Part shown: piece by piece, positions 29,177 to 39,832 of the stretch
Layout of the letters: the number at the start of each line of letters is the position of its first letter
How positions within the stretch are numbered: the stretch's first letter is position 1
DNA from: Actinospineispora eucalypti
Lineage (GTDB): Bacteria; Actinomycetota; Actinomycetes; Mycobacteriales; Pseudonocardiaceae
Length of the DNA stretch: 64,000 bases
NCBI GenBank assembly: GCA_014208095.1
Contig: JACHMT010000001.1
Location: 2,170,001 to 2,234,000, forward strand
Direction: 5' to 3'
Notes under the pieces: model-generated
What the model saw: the letters and a program-made list of their open reading frames with translations, nothing else
Told to the model about the DNA's origin: nothing
Database searches by the model: none
Made by a program: the position numbers and the translations under genes

Positions 29177-29261
29177 GCGGCAAGCCTAGGCAGGCGTACG
29201 TGAACCTCGGGTGAGTCCAGGAAATCCGGCCCGCCTACCGGGTGAACCACCGAGTAGTGGT

Positions 29262-29267
29262 TACGCT
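29262..29267 (+). promoter_or_regulatory. -10 element for leaderless DoxX mRNA
   Basis: TACGCT at 29262-29267 is 6 nt before the ATG at 29274, placing the transcription start on the initiation codon. Confidence 0.4.
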
Positions 29268-29273
29268 GCGTCG

Positions 29274-29885
29274 ATGACGCGCGGCGGATACTTGGACTCG
29301 GGTTACCAGTACGGGGTCGACGCGGAGGCGCCGACCACGGCGATCGACATGCGGGGCGGCCGGGGGCGGTCCGGTCTGCGCTGGAACACGGGGGCGGACC
29401 TCGGCCTCCTGGTGCTCCGGCTGGTGCTGGGCGTGATCTTCATGGCGCACGGCGCGCAGAAGATGTTCGGTTCCTTCGGCGGCCCGGGCATTGCCGGGTT
29501 CACCCGGTATCTGGAGGAGGCCGGGTTCCGCGAGGCCGGCCGCCTCGCCTGGATCACCGCCGGCACCGAGCTGGGCGGCGGCGCCCTGCTGGTGGTCGGC
29601 CTGTTCACCCCGCTGGCCGCCGCCGGCCTGCTCGGCGTGATGATCAACGTGATCTGGCTGAAGTGGTCCGGCGGCTTCTTCCTGGCCGAGGGCAAGGGCT
29701 ACGAGTTCGAACTGGCCCTGGCCGCCATGTCCGCCGCACTGGTCTTCGCCGGCGCCGGCCGGACCGCCCTGGACCGCGCCATCCCCGGCATCCGCCGCCC
29801 CCTGGGCGCCGGCCTCGTCTGCCTGGTGATCGGCGTCGCGGCGGCGGTCGCCGTCCACATCCTGTTGCGCGGGCCGGCTACCTGA
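29274..29885 (+). CDS. DoxX family membrane protein
   Basis: 203 residues from ATG 29274; an in-frame ATG/GTG at 29211 would place 21 unconserved residues ahead of the promoter. DoxX fold: [31 protein letters not shown] (about 43-73), [36 protein letters not shown], then two more helices. The family contributes to thiol and redox homeostasis with superoxide dismutase partners in mycobacteria. Homologue of Rv3005c. Its last 8 bp overlap the convergent ilvD. Confidence 0.87.
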   Translation: MTRGGYLDSGYQYGVDAEAPTTAIDMRGGRGRSGLRWNTGADLGLLVLRLVLGVIFMAHGAQKMFGSFGGPGIAGFTRYLEEAGFREAGRLAWITAGTELGGGALLVVGLFTPLAAAGLLGVMINVIWLKWSGGFFLAEGKGYEFELALAAMSAALVFAGAGRTALDRAIPGIRRPLGAGLVCLVIGVAAAVAVHILLRGPAT

Positions 29886-31719
29886 CCTCGCGGACCGCCC
29901 CGGTGTGCGCCGAGGTGGCCAGGGCGGCGTAGGCGCGCAGGGCCTTGGAGACCGGGCGCTGGCGGTCGACCGGCTGCCACGGGCGCTCGGAGGCTTCCAT
30001 CTTGGCCCGGCGTTCGGCCAGCACCTCGTCCGCCACGTGCAGTTGGAGGGTGCGAGCGTGCACGTCCAGGGTGATCCGGTCACCGTCCTGGACCAGCCCG
30101 ATCGTCCCGCCGGCCGCCGCCTCCGGGGAGATGTGCCCGACCGAGATGCCCGAGGAACCGCCGGAGAACCGCCCGTCGGTGATCAGTGCGCAGGCCTTGC
30201 CCAGTCCGGCGCCCTTCAGGAACGCGGTCGGGTGCAGCATCTCCTGCATGCCGGGCCCGCCGGCCGGGCCCTCGTAGCGCACCACCAGCACGTCGCCGGG
30301 CTGGATCTGCTTGCCCAGGATGACCGAGACGGCCTGCTCCTGGCTCTCCACCACGCGGGCCGGGCCCTCGAAGCTGCGCAGGTCGTCCGGGATTCCGGCG
30401 GTCTTGATCACCGCGCCGTCCTCGGCCAGGTTGCCGTACAGCACGGCCAGCCCGCCGTCGGCGGTGTAGGCGTGGTCGAAGTCCCGGATGCAGCCCCCGG
30501 AGGCGTCGGTGTCCAGCGAGGACCAGCGGTTCTCGGTGGAGAACGCCTCGGTGGTGCGCACCCCGCCGGGCGCGGCGTGGAACAGCTCCGCCGCCGCCTC
30601 GGACGTCGCGCCGGAGCGGATGTCCCACTCGTCCAGCCAGGCCTCCATGGACGGCGAGTGCACGGTGTGCACGCCGGTGTTGAGCAGCCCGGCCCGGCGC
30701 AGCTCGCCCAGGATGGCCGGGATGCCGCCGGCCCGGTGCACGTCCTCCATGTGGTAGTCGGAGTTCGGCGAGACCTTGGCCAGGCAGGGCACCCGCCGGG
30801 AGACCGCGTCGATGTCGGCCAGGCCGAAGTCGATCTCGCCCTCCCGGGCGGCGGCCAGGATGTGCAGCACCGTGTTGGTGGACCCGCCCATGGCCACGTC
30901 CAGCGCCATGGCGTTCTCGAAGGCCTTGCGGTTGGCGATGGAGCGGGGCAGCGCCGACTCGTCGTCCTCCGCGTACCAGCGCCGGGCCAGCTCGACCACC
31001 GTGGTCCCGGCCCGGGTGAACAGGTCCCGCCGGGCCGCGTGCGTGGCCAGCGTGGACCCGTTGCCGGGCAGCGCCAGGCCGAGCGCCTCGGTCAGGCAGT
31101 TCATCGAGTTCGCGGTGAACATGCCGGAACAGGAGCCGCAGGTCGGGCAGGCGGACCGCTCCACCTCGGTGAGCCCGACGTCGTCGACCGACGACGAGGC
31201 GGAGGCGGAGATCGCGGTGATCAGGTCGGTCGGCGCGTGGGCGACACCGTCCACCACGACCGCCTTGCCGGCCTCCATCGGGCCGCCGGAGACGAACACC
31301 GTGGGGATGTTCAGCCGCATGGCCGCGTTCAGCATGCCCGGGGTGATCTTGTCGCAGTTGGAGATGCACACCAGGGCGTCCGCCGCGTGCCCGTTGACCA
31401 TGTACTCCACCGCGTCGGCGATCACCTCGCGGGACGGCAACGAGTAGAGCATGCCGCCGTGGCCCATCGCGATGCCGTCGTCCACCGCGATGGTGTGGAA
31501 CTCGCGCGGCACCCCGCCGGCCTCGCGCACCGCGTCCGCGACGATGTCCCCGAGGTCCTTGAGGTGTACGTGACCCGGCACGAACTGGGTGTAGGAGTTG
31601 GCGATCGCCACGATGGGCTTGCCGAAGTCGCTCTCGCCCATACCGGTGGCGCGCCAGAGGGCGCGCGCGCCGGCGGCGTTGCGCCCGTGGGTGGTGACTC
31701 GGGATCGCAGTGCGGGCAT
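29878..31719 (-). CDS. ilvD: Dihydroxy-acid dehydratase
   Basis: 613 residues. Converts dihydroxyisovalerate and dihydroxymethylvalerate to the keto acids of valine and isoleucine. Iron-sulfur cysteines in [12 protein letters not shown] and [11 protein letters not shown]; magnesium/substrate segments [23 protein letters not shown] and [16 protein letters not shown]. Length and the NCDKI form match the bacterial IlvD group. It is transcribed away from ilvBNC, with the cfp6-like gene 7 bp behind its start, so those two may form a leftward operon. Confidence 0.95.
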   Translation of the reverse strand: MPALRSRVTTHGRNAAGARALWRATGMGESDFGKPIVAIANSYTQFVPGHVHLKDLGDIVADAVREAGGVPREFHTIAVDDGIAMGHGGMLYSLPSREVIADAVEYMVNGHAADALVCISNCDKITPGMLNAAMRLNIPTVFVSGGPMEAGKAVVVDGVAHAPTDLITAISASASSSVDDVGLTEVERSACPTCGSCSGMFTANSMNCLTEALGLALPGNGSTLATHAARRDLFTRAGTTVVELARRWYAEDDESALPRSIANRKAFENAMALDVAMGGSTNTVLHILAAAREGEIDFGLADIDAVSRRVPCLAKVSPNSDYHMEDVHRAGGIPAILGELRRAGLLNTGVHTVHSPSMEAWLDEWDIRSGATSEAAAELFHAAPGGVRTTEAFSTENRWSSLDTDASGGCIRDFDHAYTADGGLAVLYGNLAEDGAVIKTAGIPDDLRSFEGPARVVESQEQAVSVILGKQIQPGDVLVVRYEGPAGGPGMQEMLHPTAFLKGAGLGKACALITDGRFSGGSSGISVGHISPEAAAGGTIGLVQDGDRITLDVHARTLQLHVADEVLAERRAKMEASERPWQPVDRQRPVSKALRAYAALATSAHTGAVREVR

Positions 31720-31726
31720 GTGGTGG

Positions 31727-32107
31727 TCACTCCTTGGGAGAAGCCAGGTCGGGCAGCCGGCCGTCGCTCACCTCGGCCAGCAGCGGCAGATCCCTGACGC
31801 GCACGGCCGGCAGTGGTAGCTCCGACCCGTCGATCAGCACCGCGCTCACCCTGGATCGTGTCCGCAGACGCAGCGCGGTGATGTCAGTCCAGGCTACGCG
31901 CCTGGCGCGGACAATGTTGCGCGCCGTCACCGACTCGCCGTCCACCGTGGTGCGCAGCCGGACGATCCCCGCCATCCAGCCCAGCGGCAGCAGGTAGAGC
32001 AGCGCGCCGTACGGCACGGTCGCGGCGACCGGGGTGACACACACCACCAGGGTGATAGCCGCGACGTGGCCTAGGGCGGAGATCCGGAAGACGACGGGGC
32101 CAGCCAT
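31727..32107 (-). CDS. PH-domain membrane protein (CFP-6-like, Rv3004)
   Basis: 126 residues. N-terminal [41 protein letters not shown] makes two membrane segments (about 8-48). The rest is a bacterial PH-like domain: [57 protein letters not shown]. tuberculosis cfp6 occupies the same place, upstream of and divergent from ilvB. Function unknown. Confidence 0.8.
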   Translation of the reverse strand: MAGPVVFRISALGHVAAITLVVCVTPVAATVPYGALLYLLPLGWMAGIVRLRTTVDGESVTARNIVRARRVAWTDITALRLRTRSRVSAVLIDGSELPLPAVRVRDLPLLAEVSDGRLPDLASPKE

Positions 32108-32208
32108 TCGACCATCGTCGCAGGTGGCTCCGGGCGGCCGGCGGGCAGCGGGGCGGTGCCGGGGGTGCTGAGTGGCCTCCCAGGATCCGGGACACGGGTC
32201 TCACCTGG

Positions 32209-32237
32209 TTGACCGACGCAGGGGCGCCGGTTACGGT
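32209..32237 (+). promoter_or_regulatory. ilvBNC promoter
   Basis: TTGACC (32209-32214), 17-bp spacer, TACGGT (32232-32237). The expected start (about 32244) coincides with the leader-peptide GTG at 32245. Best vegetative promoter in the window. Confidence 0.7.
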
Positions 32238-32244
32238 CAACCGC

Positions 32245-32295
32245 GTGCGCATCATCATCGACCTCGTAGTACTTGCAGGGCGCGTCGACGCCTGA
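32245..32295 (+). CDS. ilvBNC attenuation leader peptide MRIIIDLVVLAGRVDA
   Basis: A 16-codon frame with three consecutive Ile codons, then Leu, two Val and Leu: GTG CGC ATC ATC ATC GAC CTC GTA GTA CTT. GTA and CTT are rare in this G+C-rich genome, which would sharpen sensitivity to charged tRNA. It is translated from the very 5' end of the RNA, followed by a 10-bp hairpin and an intrinsic terminator. Starvation for branched-chain amino acids would stall the ribosome here and allow read-through to ilvB. Confidence 0.85.
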   Translation: MRIIIDLVVLAGRVDA

Positions 32296-32356
32296 GTGCT
32301 TTCGAAGTCGACGCGCGACCCTCGCTCCGCCACACGCACGGCGGCGAGGGTTTTTT
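32280..32356 (+). terminator. ilvBNC transcription attenuator
   Basis: Hairpin 1: GCGCGTCGAC (32280-32289) with GTCGACGCGC (32307-32316), a perfect 10-bp stem whose 5' arm lies in the last leader codons. Terminator: CCCTCG (32319) ... CCGCC-loop-GGCGGCGAGGG followed by six T (32351-32356), an intrinsic terminator. ilvB starts 50 bp later. Confidence 0.85.
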
Positions 32357-32406
32357 AATGCCCGGAGCACAAACCGAACACACGACACGCGAGGCTTGAG
32401 TCCAAA

Positions 32407-34271
32407 ATGACCACCGCGACGCCCCGGCCGGCACCGGTTCCCGGCCCGCCGAAACCCACCCCGCCACCGGTCCGAGCGACCCAGCAGATCACCCCGCCGG
32501 TGACGGTTACCGGCGCGCAGTCGCTCGTACTCTCCCTCGAAGCGGTCGGTTGCGAGGCGGTGTTCGGCATTCCGGGCGGCACCATCCTCCCCGCCTACGA
32601 CCCGCTGCTGGACTCCACCGCCGTGCGCCACGTCCTGGTCCGCCACGAGCAGGGCGCCGGGCACGCGGCCACCGGGTACGCGCAGGCCACCGGCAAGGTC
32701 GGCGTGTGCATGGCGACCAGCGGCCCCGGCGCGACCAACCTGGTCACGCCCATCGCGGACGCCTACATGGACTCCATCCCGGTGGTGGCCATCACCGGTC
32801 AGCAGAGCCGGGCGCTGATCGGCACGGACGCCTTCCAGGAGGCGGACATCACCGGCATCACCCTGCCGATCACCAAGCACAACATGCTGGTCACCGACCC
32901 GGTGGAGATCCCGCGCGCGATCGCCGAGGCGTACCACCTGGCTTCCACCGGCCGCCCCGGCCCGGTGCTGGTGGACATCCCCAAGGACGTGCTGCAGGAG
33001 CAGACCACGTTCTCCTGGCCGCCGGAGCTGAAGCTGCCCGGGTACCGGCCGACCACCCGCCCGCACGGCAAGCAGATCCGCGAGGCGGCGCGGCTGATCG
33101 CCACCTCCCGGCGCCCGGTGCTCTACGTGGGCGGCGGCGTGATCAAGGCCGCCGCCGACAAGGAGCTGGCCGAGCTGGCCGAGCTGACCGGTGCGCCGGT
33201 GGTCACCACCCTGATGGCCCGGGGCGCGTTCCCGGACAGCCACCCGCAGCACGTCGGCATGCCGGGTATGCACGGCACGGTGTCCGCCGTGGCCGCGATG
33301 CAGCGCTCGGACCTGCTGGTCGCCCTGGGCGCGCGGTTCGACGACCGGGTCACCGGGCAGCTGTCCAGCTTCGCGCCGGAGGCCGCCGTGGTGCACGCGG
33401 ACATCGACCCGGCGGAGATCTCCAAGAACCGGCGGGCCGACGTGCCGATCGTGGGTGACTGCAAGGAGGTCATCACCGAGCTGATCGACGCGGTGCGCCG
33501 GGAGCAGCAGGAGTCCGGCGGCAAGCCGGACCTGTCGGCGTGGTGGGAGCAGCTGAACGGCTGGCGGGAGACCTTCCCGCTGGGCTACGACTGGCCGGCC
33601 GACGGCACGCTCTCCCCGGAGTACGTGATCGAGCGGATCGGCCGGATCGCCGGGCCGGACGCGGTGTACGCGGCCGGCGTCGGCCAGCACCAGATGTGGG
33701 CCGCGCAGTTCGTCCGCTACGAGAAGCCGAGGTCCTGGATCAACTCCGGCGGGCTGGGCACCATGGGCTTCGCGGTGCCCGCCGCGATGGGGGCCAAGCT
33801 GGGCCTGCCGGACACCACGGTGTGGTGCATCGACGGTGACGGCTGCTTCCAGATGACCAACCAGGAGCTGGCCACCTGCGCCATCGAGAGCATCCCGATC
33901 AAGGTCGCCGTGATCAACAACGGCAACCTGGGCATGGTCCGGCAGTGGCAGAACCTGTTCTACGGCGAGCGCTACTCGAACACCGACCTGGGCACGCACA
34001 AGCACCGCATCCCCGACTTCAAGCTGCTCGCCGAGGCGATGGGCTGCGTGGGCCTGCGCTGCGACAGCAGGGACAAGGTGGACGAGGTGATCAACCAGGC
34101 GATGGAGATCAACGACCGGCCGGTGGTGATCGACTTCGTGGTCGGCGCGGACGCCCAGGTGTGGCCCATGGTCGCCGCCGGGACCAGCAACGACGAGGTC
34201 AAGACCGCGCGCGGCATCCGCCCGCTGTTCGACGACGACGACGCCTCCATCGACGCGAAGGGGTCGCAGGC

Positions 34272-34275
<4 letters not shown>
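32407..34275 (+). CDS. ilvB: Acetolactate synthase large subunit
   Basis: 622 residues. ThDP- and FAD-dependent condensation of pyruvate with pyruvate or 2-oxobutyrate, the first common step to Val, Leu and Ile. Catalytic glutamate E81 in [33 protein letters not shown]-domain [14 protein letters not shown], ThDP motif from [15 protein letters not shown] to [12 protein letters not shown]. The first 35 residues are a proline-rich extension usual in actinomycetes. Read-through of the attenuator is required for expression. ATGA overlap with ilvN. Confidence 0.96.
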
Positions 34276-35811
<1,536 letters not shown>

Positions 35812-35827
35812 TCACCGGCACAAACCG

Positions 35828-35871
35828 TTCGGCGCTGGCACACGCTCTGTAGCACGTGTGCCAGCGCCGAA
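35828..35871 (+). terminator. Terminator of ilvBNC
   Basis: Perfect 17-bp stem, TTCGGCGCTGGCACACG at 35828-35844 with its complement at 35855-35871, loop of 10 nt. No U-tract. Confidence 0.75.
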
Positions 35872-35947
35872 ACGCGTGGACCGGCGACCTGTTACCGGGG
35901 ACACAGGTGTGCTCCGGTAAAGCTGTTCGGGTGGGACAGTACGGATC

Positions 35948-37582
35948 ATGAGTGTCTCGGGTGGGAGGACGGCGAACGGCGGCTGGGTGGTGCCGCTGGC
36001 GGTGCTGATCGTCGGCATGTTCATGTCGCTCCTGGACATGACCATCGTGAACGTGGCGGTGCCGTCCATCCAGAAGGACTTCGGTGCCAACACCGACGAG
36101 ATCCAGTGGGTCACCACCGCCTACTCGCTGGCCCTCGGCGTGATCGTGCCGGTCAGCGGCTGGCTGGGCGACAAGATCGGGCTGACCCGGACCTACATCC
36201 TGTCGATGCTGGGGTTCGCGGTGGGGTCGGCGCTGTGCGGGCTGGCCTGGGACCTGGAGAGCCTGGTCGCCTTCCGCATCGTGCAGGCCGTGCCCGGCGG
36301 TGTGCTGCCGGTGGTCACGCTGGCCATGGTGTACCGGATGGTGCCCCAGGGGCAGATCGGCAGCGCGATGGGGATGTACGGGCTGGGCGTGGTGTTCGCC
36401 CCGGCGTTGGGCCCCACCCTGGGCGGCTACCTGGTGGAGCACACCGACTGGCGGCTGATCTTCTTCATCAACGTGCCGATCGGGCTGGTGGGCATGGTGC
36501 TGGCGGTGCTGGCCCTGCCCAAGTTCCCCGGTGGCCAGGCCGCCCGGTTCGACCTGTGGGGTTTCGCCACCGTGGCCTCGGGGCTGTTCGCCCTGCTGCT
36601 GGCCTTCTCCAAGGGGGAGGACTGGGGCTGGGACTCCTACCCGATCATGATGTTGCTGGTGTTCGGCGCACTGACCCTCGCGCTGTTCGTGGTGATCGAG
36701 CTGGAGGTCACGCACCCGCTGATCGACGTGCGCATCTTCCGCCGATGGGCGTTCACCAACTCGGTGCTGCTCACCGGGGCACTCTCGGTCGGCCTGTACA
36801 GCGTGCTGTTCTACGTGCCGCTGTACGTGCAGGAGTCGATGGGCATCACGCCGCTGCGCACCGGCCTGATGATGATGCCCGAGGCGATCGTGATGGGTTG
36901 CCTGATGCCGGTGGCCGGCGAGCTGTACGACCGGTTCGGCGCCCGCTGGCCGGCGGTGATCGGCCTGCTCATCGCCGCCTGGGGCACGTACCTGCTCACC
37001 GGGATGAACCCGGACGTGCCGCTGTCCGACGTGGTGCTCTGGACGTGTATCCGGGCCATCGGCAACGGCCTGTGCATGATGGCGATCATGACCGCCGGGC
37101 TGGACGCGCTGCGCCGCTCGGAGATCAACGAGGGCAGCGCGCTGAGCAACGTGGCGCAGCGGGTCTCCGCCGCGCTCGGCCTCGCCGTGATGACCTCGCT
37201 CGCCACCAGCCAGCAGGCCCAGTCCATGGCCGACCGGGGGGCACTGCTGGAGACCGGCGACACCGCCGGGCGCCCCGAGCTGGCGCATAGCCTGGCCGAG
37301 GGGCCGCTGGGCCTCTACCCGCTGCTGCTGCGCACCCAGGCCGACGTGACCGCCACCGCCTACGGCAAGGTCTTCTTCGTCAGTGCGGTGATCACCGCGC
37401 TCTGTGCGCTGCTCGCCCTGGGCTTCCGCCGAACCGAGCGTCCGGCCCCCGAACCGGCCGCCCCGCCTCGGGACGCGGGGGATGCCGCCGTCCGGCGAGA
37501 CGTCGGTACGCCGGTCGAGCGCGAAGCGGGCGAGGCACCCGGACGGCGCGAGCCGGCCGGGGTGGGCTTCCCCGGCGGATAG
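35948..37582 (+). CDS. DHA2-family (EmrB/QacA-type) drug:H+ antiporter
   Basis: 544 residues with about 14 hydrophobic segments. Motif A-like GWLGDKIGLTRTYIL in loop 2-3, D in LLDMTIVNVAVPSIQ of helix 1, motif C GLGVVFAPALGPTLGGYLVEHTDWR. The C-terminal 50 residues are charged and proline/arginine-rich (EPAAPPRDAGDAAVRRDVG) and cytoplasmic. Probable exporter of amphipathic compounds; the substrate is unknown and no regulator gene is adjacent. Confidence 0.9.
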   Translation: MSVSGGRTANGGWVVPLAVLIVGMFMSLLDMTIVNVAVPSIQKDFGANTDEIQWVTTAYSLALGVIVPVSGWLGDKIGLTRTYILSMLGFAVGSALCGLAWDLESLVAFRIVQAVPGGVLPVVTLAMVYRMVPQGQIGSAMGMYGLGVVFAPALGPTLGGYLVEHTDWRLIFFINVPIGLVGMVLAVLALPKFPGGQAARFDLWGFATVASGLFALLLAFSKGEDWGWDSYPIMMLLVFGALTLALFVVIELEVTHPLIDVRIFRRWAFTNSVLLTGALSVGLYSVLFYVPLYVQESMGITPLRTGLMMMPEAIVMGCLMPVAGELYDRFGARWPAVIGLLIAAWGTYLLTGMNPDVPLSDVVLWTCIRAIGNGLCMMAIMTAGLDALRRSEINEGSALSNVAQRVSAALGLAVMTSLATSQQAQSMADRGALLETGDTAGRPELAHSLAEGPLGLYPLLLRTQADVTATAYGKVFFVSAVITALCALLALGFRRTERPAPEPAAPPRDAGDAAVRRDVGTPVEREAGEAPGRREPAGVGFPGG

Positions 37583-37975
37583 GTTCGGCCGCCGTCGCGG
37601 CGCGGCGCCGGTTCAAAGAGCGCTTGGACGGCCTGGCTTGCCCGGTCTTCCGCTGCTTTAGTGCGGCCCCTCGCGCTGGGTTCGGGGCTCGCCGGCCGGC
37701 ACGGGGCGGGGCGGTCTCGCCGAGGGGTAGCACAGTCGCCTTTTGATCATGATTCGGGGCGACTGGGCTGCCACTCGGCGCCCCTGATCCGGCCTACCTC
37801 TCAGGTCATGCTCACCTGGGCTGAGCGTGCGCTCGGCGACAACGGTCCGCGGAACTCGGTGACCGGGTTGAGAGGCAGGTCGGCTTCGTTATCGCGCTGG
37901 TCACGGTGACAGTGGTGCCGGTGGGGGCCGCTACTACGATGAGCGCGATCCTGGCACCTCGATAATTGGAGCACC
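37583..37975. other. 393-bp intergenic region with long imperfect hairpin and a type 3 repeat unit
   Basis: GGTTCAAAGAGCGCTTGGACGGC at 37610-37632 is a single type 3 unit in the sense of the upstream exporter gene. A long imperfect inverted repeat at 37718-37780 (CGCCGAG outer, CAGTCGCC inner, TTTTGATCATGA loop) probably terminates the exporter mRNA. Nothing else is recognised. TACGAT at 37935-37940 may be the -10 for serA. Short frames here have no coding signs. Confidence 0.5.
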
Positions 37976-39580
37976 GTGAGCACCGCCGCCACCCGTCGCC
38001 CCGTCGTCCTGCTCGCCGAGAAGCTGGCCCCCTCCGTGGTGGAGATGCTCAGCCAGTCTTGTGAGATCCGGCAGGTGGACGGGACCGACCGCCCGGCCCT
38101 GCTGGCCGCCGTAGCGGAGGCGGACGCGCTGCTGGTCCGGTCGGCGACGAAGGTGGACGCCGAGGTGTTCAACGCCGCGCACCGGCTCAAGGTGGTGGCA
38201 CGGGCCGGGGTCGGGCTGGACAACGTGGACGTCGCGCCGGCCACCGCGCGCGGCGTGATGGTGGTCAACGCGCCCACCTCGAACATCGTCTCGGCCGCCG
38301 AGCACGCGATCGCGCTGCTGCTGTCCGCGCTGCGCAACGTGCCGGCCGCCGACGCCAGCCTGCGCGGCGGCGAGTGGAAGCGCAGCGCCTACACCGGCGT
38401 CGAGCTGAACGGCAAGACCGTCGGCGTGGTCGGCCTGGGCAAGATCGGCCAGCTGGTGGCCCAGCGGCTGGCCGCCTTCGGCACCAAGCTGGTCGCCTAC
38501 GACCCCTACGTGGCCCCGGCCCGCGCCGCCCAGCTGGGCATCGAACTGCTCTCCCTGGACGAGCTGCTCGAGCAGGCCGACGTGATCTCCATCCACCTGC
38601 CCAAGACCCCGGAGACCCTGGGCCTGATCGGCAAGGACCAGCTGGCCCGGACCAAGCGGGGCGTGGTCATCGTGAACGCCGCGCGGGGCGGCCTGGTGGA
38701 CGAGGACGCGCTGGCCGAGGCGGCCCGCTCCGGCCAGGTCGGCGCGGCCGGCGTGGACGTCTACCTGAAGGAGCCGACCACCGCCAGCCCGCTGTTCGAG
38801 CTGCCCAACGTGGTCGTCACCCCGCACCTGGGCGCGTCCACCCTGGAGGCGCAGGACCGCGCGGGCACCGACGTGGCCCGCTCGGTGCTGCTGGCGCTGG
38901 CCGGCGAGTTCGTGCCGGACGCGGTGAACGTGCAGACCGGCGGCGTGGTCGGCGAGGAGGTGCGGCCCTACCTGCCGCTGGCGCGGAAGCTGGGCACGCT
39001 GCTCTACGCCCTGGCCGGCCGGGTGCCCACCTCGATCACCGTCGAGGTGTACGGCGAGCTGTCCGGCGAGGACGTCTCGGTGCTGCCGCTGGCGGCGCTG
39101 CGCGGGCTGTTCAACGACGTGGTCGAGGACCAGGTGACCTTCGTGAACGTGGCCTCGCTGGCCGAGGAGCGCGGGGTCACCGTGGAGGTCACCACCGCGC
39201 CGGAGAGCGACAACTATCGCAGCGTGGTGCGGCTGCGCGCGGCCATGCCGGACGGCGAGGGGATCACCGTCTCCGGCACGCTCACCGGCCGCGCGGCGGT
39301 GGAGAAGCTGGTCGAGGTGAACGGCCGGCACTTCGACCTGCGCGCCGAGGGCGACGTGGTGCTGCTGGAGTACAACGACCGGCCGGGCGTGATGGGCCGG
39401 GTCGGCACGCTGCTCGGCGAGGCGGCGGTGAACATCGAGGCCGCGCAGATCAGCCAGACCACCGACGGCGCCGACGCGATCATGTTGCTGCGGGTGGACC
39501 GCCCCGTGGACAACACGGTCCTCGCCCCGGTCGGCGCCGCGATCGGCGCCCGCACGATCAGCCAAGTCAGCTTCGACTAG
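37976..39580 (+). CDS. serA: D-3-phosphoglycerate dehydrogenase
   Basis: 534 residues, the long actinobacterial form. First step of serine synthesis. NAD Rossmann GLGKIGQLVAQRLAAFG, catalytic Arg/Glu/His in ARAGVGLDNVD, and HLGASTLEAQDRAG. The C-terminal half has the allosteric substrate-binding domain (about 315-450) and an ACT domain at 455-534 (VVLLEYNDRPGVMGRVGTLLGEAAVNIEAAQ) that binds serine. GTG start with TTGGAG upstream. Confidence 0.96.
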   Translation: MSTAATRRPVVLLAEKLAPSVVEMLSQSCEIRQVDGTDRPALLAAVAEADALLVRSATKVDAEVFNAAHRLKVVARAGVGLDNVDVAPATARGVMVVNAPTSNIVSAAEHAIALLLSALRNVPAADASLRGGEWKRSAYTGVELNGKTVGVVGLGKIGQLVAQRLAAFGTKLVAYDPYVAPARAAQLGIELLSLDELLEQADVISIHLPKTPETLGLIGKDQLARTKRGVVIVNAARGGLVDEDALAEAARSGQVGAAGVDVYLKEPTTASPLFELPNVVVTPHLGASTLEAQDRAGTDVARSVLLALAGEFVPDAVNVQTGGVVGEEVRPYLPLARKLGTLLYALAGRVPTSITVEVYGELSGEDVSVLPLAALRGLFNDVVEDQVTFVNVASLAEERGVTVEVTTAPESDNYRSVVRLRAAMPDGEGITVSGTLTGRAAVEKLVEVNGRHFDLRAEGDVVLLEYNDRPGVMGRVGTLLGEAAVNIEAAQISQTTDGADAIMLLRVDRPVDNTVLAPVGAAIGARTISQVSFD

Positions 39581-39604
39581 GCGCGTCTGAACGGGTGGGT
39601 GAAC

Positions 39605-39632
39605 GGGGGACCGCCACGGCCGGTGGTCCCCC
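39605..39632 (+). terminator. Terminator of serA
   Basis: GGGGGACCGCC-ACGGCC-GGTGGTCCCCC, 11-bp stem with one G-T pair. Confidence 0.65.
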
Positions 39633-39832
39633 TAATGGGCGTTATGTGTTTGCACTTAATGAGTGTCTCGTGAGAATTCTGATGCGGAAGCATCGGAGGA
39701 TCATCCAGTTGGAGTAAGGATCAGATCACGTTTTGGTAACGAGCCGAAACGTTCCTGGCCTTCTCAGCGGTTTCTCCGAGCGAGAGCCCCTGGCGACCCC
39801 GCCAGCGGGTCCCAGTGAGGGGAAAGAGAAGC
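39633..39832 (+). promoter_or_regulatory. Leader region of the repeat-protein/sortase operon
   Basis: The first part (39640-39720) is clearly A+T-richer than its surroundings. TTGCAC and AGAATT about 17 bp apart near 39651-39680 could be a promoter. A small hairpin ACGTTTTGG-TAACGAG-CCGAAACGT lies at 39728-39752. The ribosome site GAGGGGAAAGAG precedes ATG 39833. I could not match it to a known riboswitch. Confidence 0.35.

Noticed and set aside
37661..37909. 82-residue ORF upstream of serA
   Set aside because: Composed of hairpin sequence, no ribosome site and no domain.
39633..39832. Riboswitch (ydaO/c-di-AMP type) before the cell-surface protein gene
   Set aside because: Long leader and small hairpin present, but I cannot find the conserved core blocks of that riboswitch.
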